Shown here: piece by piece, positions 5,983 to 6,977 of the stretch | How positions within the stretch are numbered: position 1 is the stretch's first letter | How the letters are laid out: every line of letters begins with the position of its first letter | Origin: Deltaproteobacteria bacterium | Lineage (GTDB): Bacteria; Desulfobacterota; Binatia; UBA9968 | Reading direction: 5' to 3' | NCBI GenBank assembly: GCA_016183075.1 | Contig: JACPFH010000640.1 | Coordinates: forward strand, 1 to 6,977 | DNA length: 6,977 bases | Translations under genes and position numbers: made by a program | The notes under the pieces: model-generated | Seen by the model: only the letters and a program-made list of their open reading frames with translations | Told to the model about the DNA's origin: nothing | Databases searched by the model: none

Positions 5983-6447
5983 ATGGCCGACGGCACGCGG
6001 GGCGTTGTGGAAGGGCGAGTCGATGCAACTAACACCGGGGTGGGGATCGCCATTAACGAGGAGGCTAACGCGGCCGAGCCCATTCGCTTCCTGAGCGTGC
6101 CGAACACCGAGGCCGCCAACAAAATTCTCGTCAAAGTGGGCGCTTCGGTCGCGAAGGCGCCGGCCACTACCGGCGTCAAAGAGGGGAACACTATGATCGG
6201 CTATCCGCTCACGCTCGCGGCCTCGACGCACATAAGCGAGAGAACCATCTATACGCTCGTCAAGGCATGGTGGGAAAACCTCGGTGAAATCCAACCCAAG
6301 CACCCGTTGCTGAAGCGATGGACCAAGGAAACTCAAGCAATCACCAACTTCACGGTTCCCTATCATCCGGGAGCCGTCAATTTCTACAAGGAAGTGGGCG
6401 CCTGGACGGCAAAGCACGAGGCCCGGACAAAGGAGCTCTGCCAGTAA
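5983..6447 (+). CDS. TAXI receptor, C-terminal part after the TAG
   Basis: These 154 residues carry the second half of the receptor: GVVEGRVDAT near the start, which is the family's conserved GxVDA segment, and the closing motif VPYHPGAVNFYKEVGAW. The ATG at 5983 is simply a methionine within the family sequence; no Shine-Dalgarno stands at a useful distance and there is no signal peptide, so independent expression and export are unlikely. The reading frame is the same as upstream and shows no further damage. Confidence 0.6.
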   Translation: MADGTRGVVEGRVDATNTGVGIAINEEANAAEPIRFLSVPNTEAANKILVKVGASVAKAPATTGVKEGNTMIGYPLTLAASTHISERTIYTLVKAWWENLGEIQPKHPLLKRWTKETQAITNFTVPYHPGAVNFYKEVGAWTAKHEARTKELCQ

Positions 6448-6523
6448 AGCCGCGATCGAGTTTGCGTTCGCGCGCGGGGAGCGAGCCGACGCGAGCGGTG
6501 AGTTGGGATGGAAGGGGAAAGTC

Positions 6524-6977
6524 ATGATTAGAAGATACGGCCGGATGTTACTGGCTTTCGTTCTGGGCTCAGCTTGGATGCCGGGTGCGTCGGAAGCGGC
6601 GGCGCCTTTCTATGAAGGCAAAACGATTCGCATCATTGTCGCCACCACACCAGGAGGAGGTTTTGACGCCTACTCCAGAACCATAGCGCGCCATATGGGG
6701 AAGTACATCCCGGGCAATCCCACTATCATTGTTGAGAACATGCCGGGGGCCGGGATGTTGATTGGAACTAACTACGTCTATAAGCAAGCAAAGCCAGATG
6801 GGCTGACTATGGGCAATTGGATCGGTACCTTGGTCCTGGGCCAAATCACAGGCCGCAAAGGAGTCGAGTTCGATGCGCGAAAATTTGAATACGTCGGCGC
6901 TCCCATAAAGAATCATGACCTCTGCCTCATGACAAAGGCCAGTGGTATCACGAGCGCTGAGAAATGGGTCGCTTCCA
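6524..6977 (+). CDS. TctC-family (Bug) periplasmic binding protein, 5' part
   Basis: The first 151 codons are open to the window edge, so the gene is cut by the end of the window; a full TctC protein has about 320-340 residues. Residues 1-25 form a signal peptide (MIRRYGRMLLAFVLG, cleavage after ASEA). Then come the family motifs FYEGKTIRIIV (29-39), PGGGFDAYSR (43-52), NPTIIVENMPGAG (65-77) and PDGLTMG (91-97). TctC proteins bind carboxylates in the periplasm for tripartite tricarboxylate (TTT) carriers with TctA and TctB, or act as free-standing receptors. The ATG at 6524 has a weak purine-rich ribosome site (GGAAGGGG, 6510-6517). It starts 76 bp after the receptor stop on the same strand and may share its transcript. 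Whether TctA/TctB follow lies outside the window. Confidence 0.9.
   Translation, partial: MIRRYGRMLLAFVLGSAWMPGASEAAAPFYEGKTIRIIVATTPGGGFDAYSRTIARHMGKYIPGNPTIIVENMPGAGMLIGTNYVYKQAKPDGLTMGNWIGTLVLGQITGRKGVEFDARKFEYVGAPIKNHDLCLMTKASGITSAEKWVAS

Larger units (their letters stand above)
5401..6447 (+). pseudogene. TAXI-family TRAP substrate receptor, interrupted by one in-frame TAG
   Basis: Read through the stop, this is a 348-codon TAXI receptor of normal length, the periplasmic partner of fused TRAP permeases. It starts at an ATG with an AGGAGG Shine-Dalgarno (5388-5393, 7 nt spacing). Residues 1-30 are a signal peptide (basic start, hydrophobic core at about 12-24, cleavage after TPARA). Codon 193 (5977-5979) is TAG, between QVRL and NMADG. 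The frame does not shift and the sequence continues as typical TAXI to VPYHPGAVNFYKE and TAA. A CAG-to-TAG change would explain it. TAG ends the permease gene too, so general recoding is unlikely. Without readthrough the receptor would lose its second half and be non-functional. It could be a recent null mutation, a sequencing or assembly error, or suppression. Confidence 0.7.

Noticed and set aside
6448..6523. Promoter or terminator between the TAXI receptor and the TctC gene
   Set aside because: The 76 bp are GC-rich with no convincing -35/-10 pair and no stem with a T-run.
5974..6525. Minus-strand ORF of 183 codons opposite the TAXI C-terminal half
   Set aside because: Shadow of a recognisable TAXI sequence; no domain of its own.

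Overview
The window looks like a piece of a GC-rich bacterial chromosome carrying a catabolic and uptake locus. Gene families common in soil and aquatic Proteobacteria and in uncultured relatives fill it: an amidohydrolase-2 enzyme, acetyl-CoA carboxylase-type AccB and AccC, a TRAP-TAXI transporter and a TctC-type binding protein. The taxon cannot be fixed from sequence alone. Stop codon use (TGA, TAA and TAG all end genes) points to the standard code.

Layout: two transcription units diverge from a roughly 290 bp intergenic region (2932-3224). The minus-strand unit reads leftward: accB (biotin carboxyl carrier protein, TTG start), then accC (biotin carboxylase, ATGA overlap with accB), then, after 92 bp, a metal-dependent amidohydrolase. 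The plus-strand unit reads rightward: a fused TRAP permease of 668 residues, a short intergenic stretch with a 15-codon mini-ORF and a strong REP-like palindrome, a TAXI-type substrate receptor broken by one in-frame TAG, and the first 151 codons of a TctC-family periplasmic binding protein that runs off the right edge. The first 95 bases hold no gene that can be supported.

How the genes may work together: the right arm would import a small organic acid. The TAXI receptor binds it in the periplasm and the fused permease moves it across the membrane; the TctC protein would belong to a second, TTT-type importer whose TctA and TctB partners are not in view. The left arm would process the substrate. 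AccB and AccC form the biotin carboxylation half of a biotin-dependent carboxylase, but no carboxyltransferase is present here. The amidohydrolase could hydrolyse or decarboxylate a cyclic or aromatic acid. The joint pathway is inferred from gene order only.

Most interesting points: the clean single amber interruption of the TAXI receptor, the near-perfect 34-nt palindrome with a candidate promoter just before it, the back-to-back divergent promoters whose -35 boxes form an inverted repeat, a 30-codon leader-like ORF in frame with the permease, and the orphan AccBC pair. I found no convincing wholly new system, CRISPR array, tRNA, rRNA or transposase gene.
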